DNA from: Rhodococcus marinonascens NBRC 14363
GTDB taxonomy: Bacteria > Actinomycetota > Actinomycetes > Mycobacteriales > Mycobacteriaceae
Direction of reading: 5' to 3'
Length of the DNA stretch: 35,317 nucleotides
NCBI RefSeq assembly: GCF_001894885.1
Contig: NZ_BCXB01000017.1
Coordinates: forward strand, 1-35,317
Shown: piece after piece, positions 17,050-26,852 of the stretch
Layout: every line of letters begins with the position of its first letter
How positions within the stretch are numbered: position 1 is the first letter of the stretch
Made by a program: the position numbers and the translations under genes
The notes under the pieces: model-generated
Database searches by the model: none
What the model was told of the DNA's origin: nothing
What the model saw: the letters and a program-made list of their open reading frames with translations, nothing else

Positions 17050-18078
17050 CGTCCGGATCAAGTCCGGAACATTTGCAATACTACACCTTCCCCGATCGGT
17101 ATCCGCAAGTGCGATTGCGGAGCCTGTTTGCCAGGCGGAAACACCACGGGTGTTCGGTATCCGAACAAGAATACCGACCGGAATTCCGGTTATCTTCCGG
17201 AGCTGTGTCCGGGGCACCGTGCCCAGCACAACCGCTCCCAGCACAACCGCTCCCACGAAGCCGCTGACGAGTACCGGCCCGGGTCCGCGGACCTTGCGAC
17301 GGCATCGTCATGCTCGCGACATCCGGCTTGGACGTGAAGCCTCCCACCGGGGGCCGGGTCCGCACACAGCATCATCCGGGCGCCGGCGGCAAAAGACAGC
17401 ACCCTGAACCAGCGGGGTGAAGCTTCGTTGCTGTAGCAAAGGAAACGAGGACCGAGCTTGAAGAGGGCCCCAGCTGAAAATTGCTGGCCCATATCGACTT
17501 TCTCGAATCCGGCATTCCCCCGGACCCACTTTCAGGCGTTCTTCGCTGCCACTTCCGAGGCGGCTGCGGCCATGAATCGAAGCCGCTGCGGCCATGAACG
17601 CAAGTGCAGTCGCCGCGGGCGCGTTCACCCAACGAGCATTGCGCCACAAGCACTGAACGCCGCACTCCGCGACGCGGTCACAAACCAAATTTGCCCCTTG
17701 CAGCAAGGGTTGCCGCGGGGTACAAAGGAGTTACGGAAGAACGGAAGGCCAAAATCGACCCGGAAGAGAAGGATCGATTTCCCGACCAGGATTCCTAGCA
17801 CGGGCACTAGGCACCCACGCGGAGCACAAGCCACTATAAGGGCGAAAGCGTTGTGGGCCTGCGAGACTCGGGTTCGATCGGCAAGGACCCTGCACCGGTT
17901 GCAGGACGACCCGACGATATTTGAACTCTCGCCGAGGCCAGCCACACAACCCACCGAGCACGCTTGGTAACCGGTTGTTCGTGTTGATGGGCGGCGAAGT
18001 CGACGACAGTCGGCGGAGCCGCCCTCTTTACTTGTGACCGGTCTTCACATGCAGCGCAAAAGATTTCGGACACATCTT
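17050..18078. other. Gene-poor region with palindromes
   Basis: About 1 kb with no gene that I can defend. Short frames exist on both strands, but none resembles a known family; one 77-residue minus frame at 17023-17256 starts hydrophobically and is unrecognised. Visible structure: a TGTTCGG/CCGAACA dyad at 17151-17167, the perfect palindrome ACCGGAATTCCGGT at 17177-17190, a direct repeat of CCCAGCACAACCGCT at about 17220-17249, and a repeated GCTGCGGCCATGAA near 17564-17600. In mycobacteria a HAD phosphatase gene (Rv3661) lies here; I find none. Confidence 0.5.
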
Positions 18079-18828
18079 CTAGCTCGATGCCGCGTCCGCG
18101 ATAGAGGTCGCCTCTCGGGCACCGGCCTCGAATGCGCCACAACACAGGACGACCCAGTTCCCCACACTCTGCGCCTCGCCGGAAGCAAATGCGGCAGCAC
18201 CGCTGCGGTACGCCTGCTGTCGGCGCAACCAACTGACCTCCGGCACGCCGAGGTTGTGGGGATCGAGTCCGCTCGACACGGCGACGAGACGGGACGCGGC
18301 ACGGGCGACGATACCGTCGCCGAATCCGAACGGCTTCAGAGTCAACAACTCCCCGTGCACCACGGATGCCAGAACAGGGGCGGGTGCATCCGTTCCCCCG
18401 GTGACAAGTTGCGCGAGCCCGTCCAGGCGCTCGGCCACACCGGGGTCGGCGCGCGGCCTCCCCAACAGTTCTTGATTCTCTACGAGGTCCGCCGCGGCCA
18501 GCAAATGCAGTCTCGCAAGCGCTTGGAGAGGTGCCCGCCTCCAGGTGGACTGAAGGAGCGCGAGCGCGTCGCCGTCGAGTGCCTGCCCGACGCGAAGCGC
18601 ACCCGACAGAATCGGGTCACCCGCCTCTCCCGGGGTGGGAAGTTCAGTGCTGCCCCCATCGAGCGATGCCGAGGCGCGGGCTGCCCGGACCGCTGCCTCG
18701 GCCGCAGTGGTGGGCCATCCGCGCCGGTTGACATTGTGGCGGTGAACCGCACCGAGCGCTTCGCGTGCACGGTCCGCTGCCTCGCGGACGCCGGGGAGGT
18801 CGACGAGGGGCTGCAATGGATCGCTCAC
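18079..18828 (-). CDS. Fic-like fold protein with degenerate active site (Rv3662c-like)
   Basis: A 249-residue protein, last gene of the dpp operon (48 bp after dppD), with a GTG start. The segment KPFGFGDGIVAR (165-176) aligns with the Fic AMP-transferase motif HPFxxGNGRxxR, but His is Lys, Asn is Asp and the first Arg is Ile. ASASLDG (52-58) resembles the inhibitory (S/T)xxxE(G/N) helix. The catalytic His is absent, so ordinary AMPylation is unlikely. The family is conserved in mycobacteria under vague names. The function is unknown; a binding or regulatory role tied to the transporter is only a guess. Confidence 0.7.
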   Translation of the reverse strand: MSDPLQPLVDLPGVREAADRAREALGAVHRHNVNRRGWPTTAAEAAVRAARASASLDGGSTELPTPGEAGDPILSGALRVGQALDGDALALLQSTWRRAPLQALARLHLLAAADLVENQELLGRPRADPGVAERLDGLAQLVTGGTDAPAPVLASVVHGELLTLKPFGFGDGIVARAASRLVAVSSGLDPHNLGVPEVSWLRRQQAYRSGAAAFASGEAQSVGNWVVLCCGAFEAGAREATSIADAASS

Positions 18829-18876
18829 GCCTCGGAACGCTACCCGGCGCCTCTCTACGTCAGGCGTTGCCCTGCG

Positions 18877-20613
18877 TCAGACGCCGAGCGAGATCGATCC
18901 ACCAGGAATCGCCTCGAGCAACTTCCGCGTGTAATCCTCCTTCGGGGAGTTGAACACTTCGTCAGTGGTCGCTTTCTCGACGATGGCACCGGCCGACATG
19001 ACCAGCACGTTGTCGGCGATCTGCCGAACCACCGCCAGATCGTGGGTGATGAACAGATACGTCAGCCCCAACTCCGCCTGCAGGTCGTTGAGCAAGGTCA
19101 GGATCTGGTCCTGGACCAGTACATCCAGTGCCGATACCGCCTCGTCGCACACCACCATCTCGGGTTGCAGAGCCAGCGCCCGGGCAATAGCCACGCGCTG
19201 TCGCTGGCCCCCGGACAGTTCGTTCGGGAACCTCCGCATCACTGAAGGCGGCAGCGCAACCTTGTCCAGCAGGTCACGTACCCGCGCTTCCCGCTCCGCC
19301 TTCGTCCCCACCCTGTGGGTGCGGAGGGGTTCCTCGATGGTGCGGAAGATCGAGTACATCGGGTCGAGGGTGCCGTACGGATTCTGGAAGATCGGCTGCA
19401 CCCGACGACGGAAAGCGAGCGTCTCCCGGCGGTCGAGGGTCGCGACGTCCTTGCCGTCGAATACGACATTGCCCGATGTGGAGGCGAGAAGCCCCAGAAT
19501 CATTTGTGCCACCGTCGATTTTCCCGACCCCGACTCGCCCACGATGGCGGTGGTCGTTCCCCGTCGAACCGCGAACGAGACGTCGTCGACGGCTTTGAAG
19601 TCGGAGGTCTTGCGTAGCCCGTGACGGATCTTGAAAGCCTTGTTCAGACCGGTAACCACGAGGACGTCGTCGGTGGCCCTGCCGAAGTCGACACCGATCT
19701 CGCTGTGCTGCTCGGCCTCGTCGACCGCTTCGAGGGAATGCTCCCGGATGTCGGCTCTGGCCAGGGACGAACTTCGACGCTGTGACGCCAGCGACGGTGC
19801 TGCGGCCACCAATTTCTGCGTGTACGGATGGCGCGGTCGCTGCAGGATTTCCAGGGCAGGACCCGATTCGACGACCTGCCCCTTACTCATCACGATGAGG
19901 TGCTCGGCCCGCTCTGCGGCAAGGCCTAGATCGTGTGTGATGAGGAGTACCGCCGTGCCGAGTTCGTTGGTGAGACCGTCGAGATGGTCGAGAATCTGCC
20001 GCTGGACCGTGACGTCGAGAGCCGAAGTCGGCTCGTCCGCGATCAGCAACTGCGGGCGAGCTGCCAATCCGATCGCGATGAGCGCACGCTGGCGCATGCC
20101 ACCGGAGAATTCGTGTGGATACTGCCCCAGACGGTTCTCGGCGTCGGCGAGACCCGCCTCCTCGAGCAACTCGGCGGCCCGAACCTTCGCCGCCTTGCCC
20201 TTCGCAACTCCATTGGCCTTCAACGCCTCCTCGATTTGGAACCCGACCTTCCAGACCGGGTTGAGGTTGGACATCGGGTCCTGGGGCACCAGTCCGATAT
20301 TCTGCCCGCGCAACGAGACAAACTCCCGATCGGAGATCCCCGCCAGATCTCTTCCCTCGAAGAGAATCTGGCCGCCGGTGACCTTGCCCGTTCCGGGGAG
20401 CAGGTTGATGATCGCATGAGCGGTGGTGGACTTGCCCGAGCCGGACTCGCCGACAATCGCCACCGTCTGCCCCGGGTAGACCGTGAGGCTGACACCGCGC
20501 ACTGCGGGCACGCTGCCGGAATGTGACTCGAACGACACCTCCAGATCTCGAATCTCGAGCAGGGGCACCTCTTCTCCCACATGCTGCTGTTCGGCTTGCT
20601 CATTCGTGGACAT
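18877..20613 (-). CDS. dppD: Peptide ABC transporter, fused double ATP-binding protein
   Basis: A 578-residue protein with two complete ABC ATPase domains in one chain, equal to DppD plus DppF of enteric bacteria. The first domain has GESGSGKST near residues 55-63 and a signature FSGGMRQRA followed by LLIADEPTSALD. The second has another GESGSGKST and LSGGQRQRV with MVVCDEAVSALD. It drives di- or oligopeptide import through DppB and DppC. I chose the ATG at 20613, with GAGG upstream, 6 bases before the dppC stop region; the open frame extending to 21456 is only an overlap artefact. It corresponds to Rv3663c. Confidence 0.93.
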   Translation of the reverse strand: MSTNEQAEQQHVGEEVPLLEIRDLEVSFESHSGSVPAVRGVSLTVYPGQTVAIVGESGSGKSTTAHAIINLLPGTGKVTGGQILFEGRDLAGISDREFVSLRGQNIGLVPQDPMSNLNPVWKVGFQIEEALKANGVAKGKAAKVRAAELLEEAGLADAENRLGQYPHEFSGGMRQRALIAIGLAARPQLLIADEPTSALDVTVQRQILDHLDGLTNELGTAVLLITHDLGLAAERAEHLIVMSKGQVVESGPALEILQRPRHPYTQKLVAAAPSLASQRRSSSLARADIREHSLEAVDEAEQHSEIGVDFGRATDDVLVVTGLNKAFKIRHGLRKTSDFKAVDDVSFAVRRGTTTAIVGESGSGKSTVAQMILGLLASTSGNVVFDGKDVATLDRRETLAFRRRVQPIFQNPYGTLDPMYSIFRTIEEPLRTHRVGTKAEREARVRDLLDKVALPPSVMRRFPNELSGGQRQRVAIARALALQPEMVVCDEAVSALDVLVQDQILTLLNDLQAELGLTYLFITHDLAVVRQIADNVLVMSAGAIVEKATTDEVFNSPKEDYTRKLLEAIPGGSISLGV

Positions 20614-20618
20614 CGCGG

Positions 20619-21596
20619 TCACCTCTTCCTGGCCTTGGGATCGAGCGCGTCCCGCAGTGCGTCGCCCATCATGATGAAACCGAGCACCGTGATCGCCAGT
20701 GCGGTGGCCGGATAGAACAGAATCGGCGAACCCTGGCGCAAGGTGACCTGGGCGGTGCTGATGTCTCCGCCCCACGAGACCTCGGTAGACGGCAACCCGA
20801 TGCCGAGGAAGGACAGCGTTGCCTCGGCAACAATGTAGATGCCGAGCGAGATGGTCGCGATCACGATGATCGGGGCCAGTGAATTCGGCAGAACATGCCG
20901 GACGAGCGTGCGCCAATTCGACACACCCAGCGCCCTCGACGCCATCACGTAGTCGTTGTTCTTCGCCGAGATCACCGCGCCACGAGCGATTCTTGCCATC
21001 TGGGGCCAGCCGAACAGTGCGAGGACGAGGATCACGGTCGAAATGGTGCGGTCGGTGAAAAGCTGCATCAGGACGATCGCGGCCAGGATGAAGGGGATGC
21101 CGAAGAAGATGTCGGTCACTCTTGACAACACGGAGTCCACCGCGCCGCCGTAGAACCCGGCCACTGCGCCGAGGACCACTCCCACGATCAGCACCACTGA
21201 AGTGACCCCGACGCCCACCAGCACCGACGCTCGTGCCCCGTAGATGGTGCGGGAATATATGTCGCAACCCTGCCTGTCGAAGCCGAACCAGTGACCGGAC
21301 GACGGACCCTGCATGCTGAACGTGAGGTCGCAGAACCGTGGGTCGGCGCTGGTGAACAGGCCCGGGAAGGCCGCGACCGCAACCACGACGACTATGATCA
21401 CCGACGCCACCGCGAACAGCGGGCGTCGACGCAGATCCCGCCAGGCGTCCGACCACATGCTCGTCGGAGGCTGGTCGATGTGCACAGCGTCGATCTCCGC
21501 GGACGCTGTTACTTGTTCGGGCGCAACGAAATGCGCTTGACGAGTCTTCCGGCCGCCCGTGGTGGCGGGCACGTCACTCTCCTGTTTCTCAGACAT
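20619..21596 (-). CDS. dppC: Peptide ABC transporter permease DppC
   Basis: A 325-residue inner-membrane permease. A hydrophilic N-terminus of about 55 residues precedes the first span (FAVASVIIVVVVAVAAFPGLF). Further spans include SVLVGVGVTSVVLIVGVVLGAV and the EAA-type loop ASRALGVSNWRTLVRHVLPNSLAP, which contacts the ATPase. The start is ATG with AGGA upstream and overlaps the dppB stop by 8 bp. It works with DppB as the channel for peptides delivered by DppA. Confidence 0.92.
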   Translation of the reverse strand: MSEKQESDVPATTGGRKTRQAHFVAPEQVTASAEIDAVHIDQPPTSMWSDAWRDLRRRPLFAVASVIIVVVVAVAAFPGLFTSADPRFCDLTFSMQGPSSGHWFGFDRQGCDIYSRTIYGARASVLVGVGVTSVVLIVGVVLGAVAGFYGGAVDSVLSRVTDIFFGIPFILAAIVLMQLFTDRTISTVILVLALFGWPQMARIARGAVISAKNNDYVMASRALGVSNWRTLVRHVLPNSLAPIIVIATISLGIYIVAEATLSFLGIGLPSTEVSWGGDISTAQVTLRQGSPILFYPATALAITVLGFIMMGDALRDALDPKARKR

Positions 21597-22515
21597 AGCG
21601 GATCCTCGGGTCGAGCGCGGCGTAGAGGAGGTCGACTATCAGGTTGGCCAGCAGAAATACGACGATCAGCACCGTAACGAAAGACACCACCGTGGGCGCC
21701 TCGCCGCGGGTGACTGCCTGATAGATCGTGCCACCGACACCGTTGATGTTGAATATGCCCTCGGTGACGATTGCGCCGCCCATCAGGGCGGCGAGATCGG
21801 CCCCGAGGAACGTGACGACCGGGATCAGGGAGTTTCGCAGGACGTGTACCTGCACCACCCGCCGACGCGAAAGCCCCTTCGCTGTAGCCGTTCTCACGTA
21901 GTCGGCGGTCAGGTTCTCGGCCACCGAGGTCCGGGTCAGTCGCAACACATACGCGAACGACACCGCGCCGAGCACGAAGGCTGGCAACAACAGATTCTTG
22001 AAGCTGGGGTCCCCGCCAACGGTCGGCGGCACCAACCCCCATTTGACGCCGATGAAGAACTGGGCCAGGAAGCCGATCACGAAGATCGGGATCGCGATGA
22101 TCACCAGACTCACGACCAGGACCGAGCTGTCGAAGATGCCGCCCTTGCGCAGTCCGGCAAGAAGTCCGAACCCGATTCCAAAGATTCCTTCAATGGCAAG
22201 TGCCATCAACGAAAGCTTGATGGTGATCGGGAATGCCTGCGCCAGAACCTCGCTGACCGGCCGACCGGAGAACGACATTCCGAAGTCGAGGGTGAAAATC
22301 CCCTTCAGATACAAGAGGTACTGCATCAGGAAGGGCTGATCGAGATTGTAGCGGGCGCGGAGTTCGGCAGCAACCCCCGGACTGAGTGCCCGGTCGCCCG
22401 CGAGAGCCGCGATCGGATCTCCAGGCAGGAAGAACACCATGGCGTAGATGAGGAATGTGGCCCCGATGAATACGGGGATCATTTGAAGCAAGCGGCGGCC
22501 GACGTACCAGAGCAT
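21589..22515 (-). CDS. dppB: Peptide ABC transporter permease DppB
   Basis: A 308-residue permease of six spans, starting MLWYVGRRLLQMIPVFIG, the usual DppB/OppB N-terminus, with the loop GDRALSPGVAAELRARYNLDQP typical of this subfamily and the EAA loop ATAKGLSRRRVVQVHVLRNS. The ATG at 22515 is fixed by a near-perfect GGAGGTGA site 5 nt upstream. It is separated from dppA by a 128-bp gap containing a terminator-like hairpin, so dppBCD expression probably falls below that of dppA. Confidence 0.93.
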   Translation of the reverse strand: MLWYVGRRLLQMIPVFIGATFLIYAMVFFLPGDPIAALAGDRALSPGVAAELRARYNLDQPFLMQYLLYLKGIFTLDFGMSFSGRPVSEVLAQAFPITIKLSLMALAIEGIFGIGFGLLAGLRKGGIFDSSVLVVSLVIIAIPIFVIGFLAQFFIGVKWGLVPPTVGGDPSFKNLLLPAFVLGAVSFAYVLRLTRTSVAENLTADYVRTATAKGLSRRRVVQVHVLRNSLIPVVTFLGADLAALMGGAIVTEGIFNINGVGGTIYQAVTRGEAPTVVSFVTVLIVVFLLANLIVDLLYAALDPRIRYV

Positions 22516-22585
22516 CGGATCACCTCCTATTCGTAAGGCTGTGACATCGGGGTGGGCAATGCGTTCGGCTTGCATCCCCCGAAAA

Positions 22586-22618
22586 GTGGGGCCGCGAACG
22601 GTCTGCTCGCGGCCCCAC
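22586..22618 (-). terminator. Intercistronic terminator between dppA and dppB
   Basis: A 12-bp perfect GC-rich stem (22586-22597 with 22607-22618) is followed on the minus strand by TTTT. It lies 25 bp after the dppA stop. In an ABC operon such a partial terminator or 3'-protecting hairpin usually gives excess binding protein over permease. Confidence 0.8.
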
Positions 22619-22643
22619 CGAAGTCGTCGAAGAGTCCGGGGCG

Positions 22644-24260
22644 TCAGTTCTTCACGATGTCGGAATACATCGGGATTCCCTTCCAGTCGATCGTCACGTT
22701 CGATACGTTCTCCGACCAGCCGGCGGCGGCGTTGCGGTACCACGTCGGCACTGCGGGCAGATCGTGCAGCAGAACTTCCTGCGCCTGATCGAGGAGGTCC
22801 TGAGACTTCTGCGGGTCGGTCTCGCCCGCGGACGCGACCAGCAGCCGGTCGAACTCCGGGTTGGAGTAGTCGCCGTCGTTCGAGCTTCCGCCCGTCTGGT
22901 AATTCTGCGCGAGGAAGCCGTACTGCTGCGGGTAGTCGCCCTGCCAGCCCGAGCGGAATGCGCTGTCGATCGTGCGGTTCGTGGCCTCGGTGCGGAACTG
23001 CGCGAACGTGGGGTACTCCCTGCCCATCGCATCGATGCCGAGGGTGTTGCGAATGCTGTTGCTGACGGCGTCCACCCAATCCTTGTGGCCGCCGTCGGCG
23101 TTGTAGGCGATCTCGAAACTGCCCGACCACGGGGCGATGGCGTCGGCCTCAGCCCACAAGCTCCTGGCTTCTTCCGGGTTGTACTTCAGGTTGCCGTTCC
23201 CGGTAAGGGAGTCCGACCATCCCGCTAAGGCGGAGCTGGTGAAATCGAGTGCGGGGGTGCGGGTGTTGTTGAAGATCTGCTGGGTGATCTGGTCGCGATT
23301 GACGGCCATCGAAATCGCCTGACGTCGCAGGGTGCCCTCCTCCCCGCTGAAGTGCGGCAGGCGCCCCGGGATCGTGAATGTCTCGATGGTCGCGGACGGC
23401 TGGTTGACCGTCCGGCCGGGAAGATCGCTCTCGAAGGTGGTGACGGCACTCGGGGGTACCACGTCGAGGACGTCGACGTTGTTGGCCAGCAGGTCTGTGT
23501 AGGCCGTGTCGAGGTTGTTGTACATGATGAAGTCGACGCCGGTGTTCTCCGCCTTGCGGTTGCCGTCGTAGTCGGGGTTCACCACCGTGTCGATGCGCAC
23601 GTTGTGCTGCCATGCTCCGGGTCCGGACAGCATGTACGGACCGTTGCCGATCGGATTCTCACCGAACGCGGCCATGTCCTCGAACGCCACGGCAGGTAGT
23701 GGGTAGTACGCGGTGAACCCGAGCCGGTCCGGGAAATCGACCTCGGGCTGCTTCAACTCGATGGTGAACGTGGAATCGTCCACCACGTTCAGTCCCGACA
23801 TGGTCGTCGCGGTCGGAGTCTCGGCCGCCACTTCGTCATAGCCTTGGATAGGCTCGAAGAACGAAGCCTGGATTTGCCCATTCGTAGACAATGCACCGTA
23901 GTTCCATGCGTCCACGAATGAGGCGGCCGTCACGGGCGTACCGTCCGTGAAAGCCCACCCGTCCTTCAATTCGACGGTGAAGAGCTTGCCGTCAGTCGTG
24001 TCGATGGAGGCGGCGACCTCGTTGCTGATCCTGCCGTCGGCGTCATACGAGACCAGACCGGCGAACAGCGAATCCACGACGCGCCCACCCATGTTCTCGC
24101 TCGTATCGGTGGGAATCAGCGGATTCTGCGGCTCTCCGGCCCAGGCGTTGACGACCCCGCTGCCGCCTCCGCTCGTAGAATTGTCGGTCGAGCAGGCAGC
24201 CAACATCGCTGCCGCCAAGCCGGCGGCCAGAACGGCGGTTGCCACGCGTGTGATGGGCAA
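22644..24260 (-). CDS. dppA: Peptide ABC transporter substrate-binding lipoprotein
   Basis: A 538-residue family-5 solute-binding protein. The signal peptide ends in the lipobox LAAC with Cys23, so the mature protein is lipid-anchored at the cell surface. A Gly/Ser linker leads into the fold, with VVDSLFAGLVSYDADG and ELKDGWAFTDGTPVTAASFVDAWNYG typical of DppA/OppA. The start codon is TTG, preceded by GGGAGGA at good spacing. It is the first gene of the dppABCD operon and divergent from acs. It corresponds to Rv3666c. Confidence 0.93.
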   Translation of the reverse strand: MPITRVATAVLAAGLAAAMLAACSTDNSTSGGGSGVVNAWAGEPQNPLIPTDTSENMGGRVVDSLFAGLVSYDADGRISNEVAASIDTTDGKLFTVELKDGWAFTDGTPVTAASFVDAWNYGALSTNGQIQASFFEPIQGYDEVAAETPTATTMSGLNVVDDSTFTIELKQPEVDFPDRLGFTAYYPLPAVAFEDMAAFGENPIGNGPYMLSGPGAWQHNVRIDTVVNPDYDGNRKAENTGVDFIMYNNLDTAYTDLLANNVDVLDVVPPSAVTTFESDLPGRTVNQPSATIETFTIPGRLPHFSGEEGTLRRQAISMAVNRDQITQQIFNNTRTPALDFTSSALAGWSDSLTGNGNLKYNPEEARSLWAEADAIAPWSGSFEIAYNADGGHKDWVDAVSNSIRNTLGIDAMGREYPTFAQFRTEATNRTIDSAFRSGWQGDYPQQYGFLAQNYQTGGSSNDGDYSNPEFDRLLVASAGETDPQKSQDLLDQAQEVLLHDLPAVPTWYRNAAAGWSENVSNVTIDWKGIPMYSDIVKN

Positions 24261-24566
24261 GACGATCCTCCCAGATCTGTGTGAGTAGGGGGCCGCGATC
24301 CGGGCACAACCCGAACCACCACCTCAGTCGAACTGCGACCGGGACGGATGAAGCGACCGTCGGAACGGATGCTCGACCACCCGCACCCGGACGGACAATG
24401 GGATGACGATAAGTCAAGATTTGAATCTGCGTAACCCAGCGCTGGAAACTCGTCAAAATCGGCCCCTGACGAAACAACGTCAGTCAAGCGGTGTCCGCTC
24501 GTCGCCGACAGCTTCCGTCCGCCGCGCCAATTCGACCGATCGCCGCACGGTTCTCGCATCCAACCG

Positions 24567-24582
24567 TGTGATTAGCTGCACT
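24567..24582. promoter_or_regulatory. Weak CRP/GlxR-like site in the dppA-acs intergenic region
   Basis: TGTGATTAGCTGCACT has a perfect left half (TGTGA) of the GlxR/CRP consensus TGTGAnnnnnnTCACA and three of five matches in the right half. It lies 74-89 bp before the acs start in the 395-bp divergent region 24261-24655. Acetate genes are known GlxR/CRP targets in related genera, and a crp gene lies in this window. One good half-site is weak evidence. Confidence 0.25.
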
Positions 24583-24655
24583 CGGAAACACGTGGGGATA
24601 CGTTCACATGTGCCAGAACTGCCGATTCGAGACTGGAAAGAAGGCCGGGCCACAT

Positions 24656-26578
<1,923 letters not shown>

Positions 26579-26590
<12 letters not shown>

Positions 26591-26624
26591 GCGCACCGCG
26601 CCGAGGTAAGTAGGCGCACCGCGC
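26579..26624 (+). repeat. Tandem 23-bp repeat over the acs stop codon
   Basis: CGAGGTAAGTAGGCGCACCGCGC occurs twice back to back at 26579-26601 and 26602-26624. The first unit contains the last acs codons and the TAG stop; the second repeats them in non-coding DNA. A recent slippage duplication is likely. Confidence 0.9.
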
Positions 26625-26648
26625 CCGAAGAGCGCATTCGTTCCCGGT

Positions 26649-26684
26649 GAGTGGTTGACGAGTCCCGGCACTCGTCAACCACTC
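26649..26684 (+). terminator. Terminator after acs
   Basis: A 15-bp perfect inverted repeat (26649-26663 with 26670-26684) with a 6-nt CCCGGC loop, 58 bp after the acs stop. No T-run follows, so it would be a stem-only actinobacterial terminator, possibly working in both directions between acs and the convergent MFS gene. Confidence 0.75.
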
Positions 26685-26808
26685 GCCTATTCACGTTCGC
26701 AATCGGTTCCAACCAGGAGTACGGCTGAGCTGCCGGGCGAGAGTGGAGTTGGCCCGCTTCCGTGAAGATGGTGGCTGACAGAACAAACATCCCACCAGAA
26801 TATGAACG

Positions 26809-26839
26809 GCGACGGTGGCGCTATCGCACCCACCGTCGC
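26809..26839 (-). terminator. Terminator after the MFS gene
   Basis: A 10-bp perfect stem (26809-26818 with 26830-26839) lies 13 bp beyond the stop of the minus-strand transporter gene. No clear T-run follows. Position and stability fit a terminator. Confidence 0.6.
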
Positions 26840-26852
26840 TGTCAGGAAGGGC

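Noticed and set aside
17023-17256. 77-residue minus-strand frame with a hydrophobic start
   Set aside because: No ribosome binding site or family resemblance, and its 3' part runs into the tandem hairpins.
17860-17930. tRNA-like T-loop (GGGTTCGATC) in the gap upstream of the dpp operon end
   Set aside because: No acceptor or anticodon stem can be paired around it, and the T stem does not close.
18033-18049. TGTGA...TCACA dyad resembling a CRP/GlxR site
   Set aside because: The half-sites are separated by 7 bases instead of 6, and it lies downstream of a gene end with no promoter in a sensible position.
24608-24655. N-terminal extension of Acs beginning MCQNC
   Set aside because: Acs proteins of related species begin near the second ATG. 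The extension has no counterpart I recall, so it was not used as the start.
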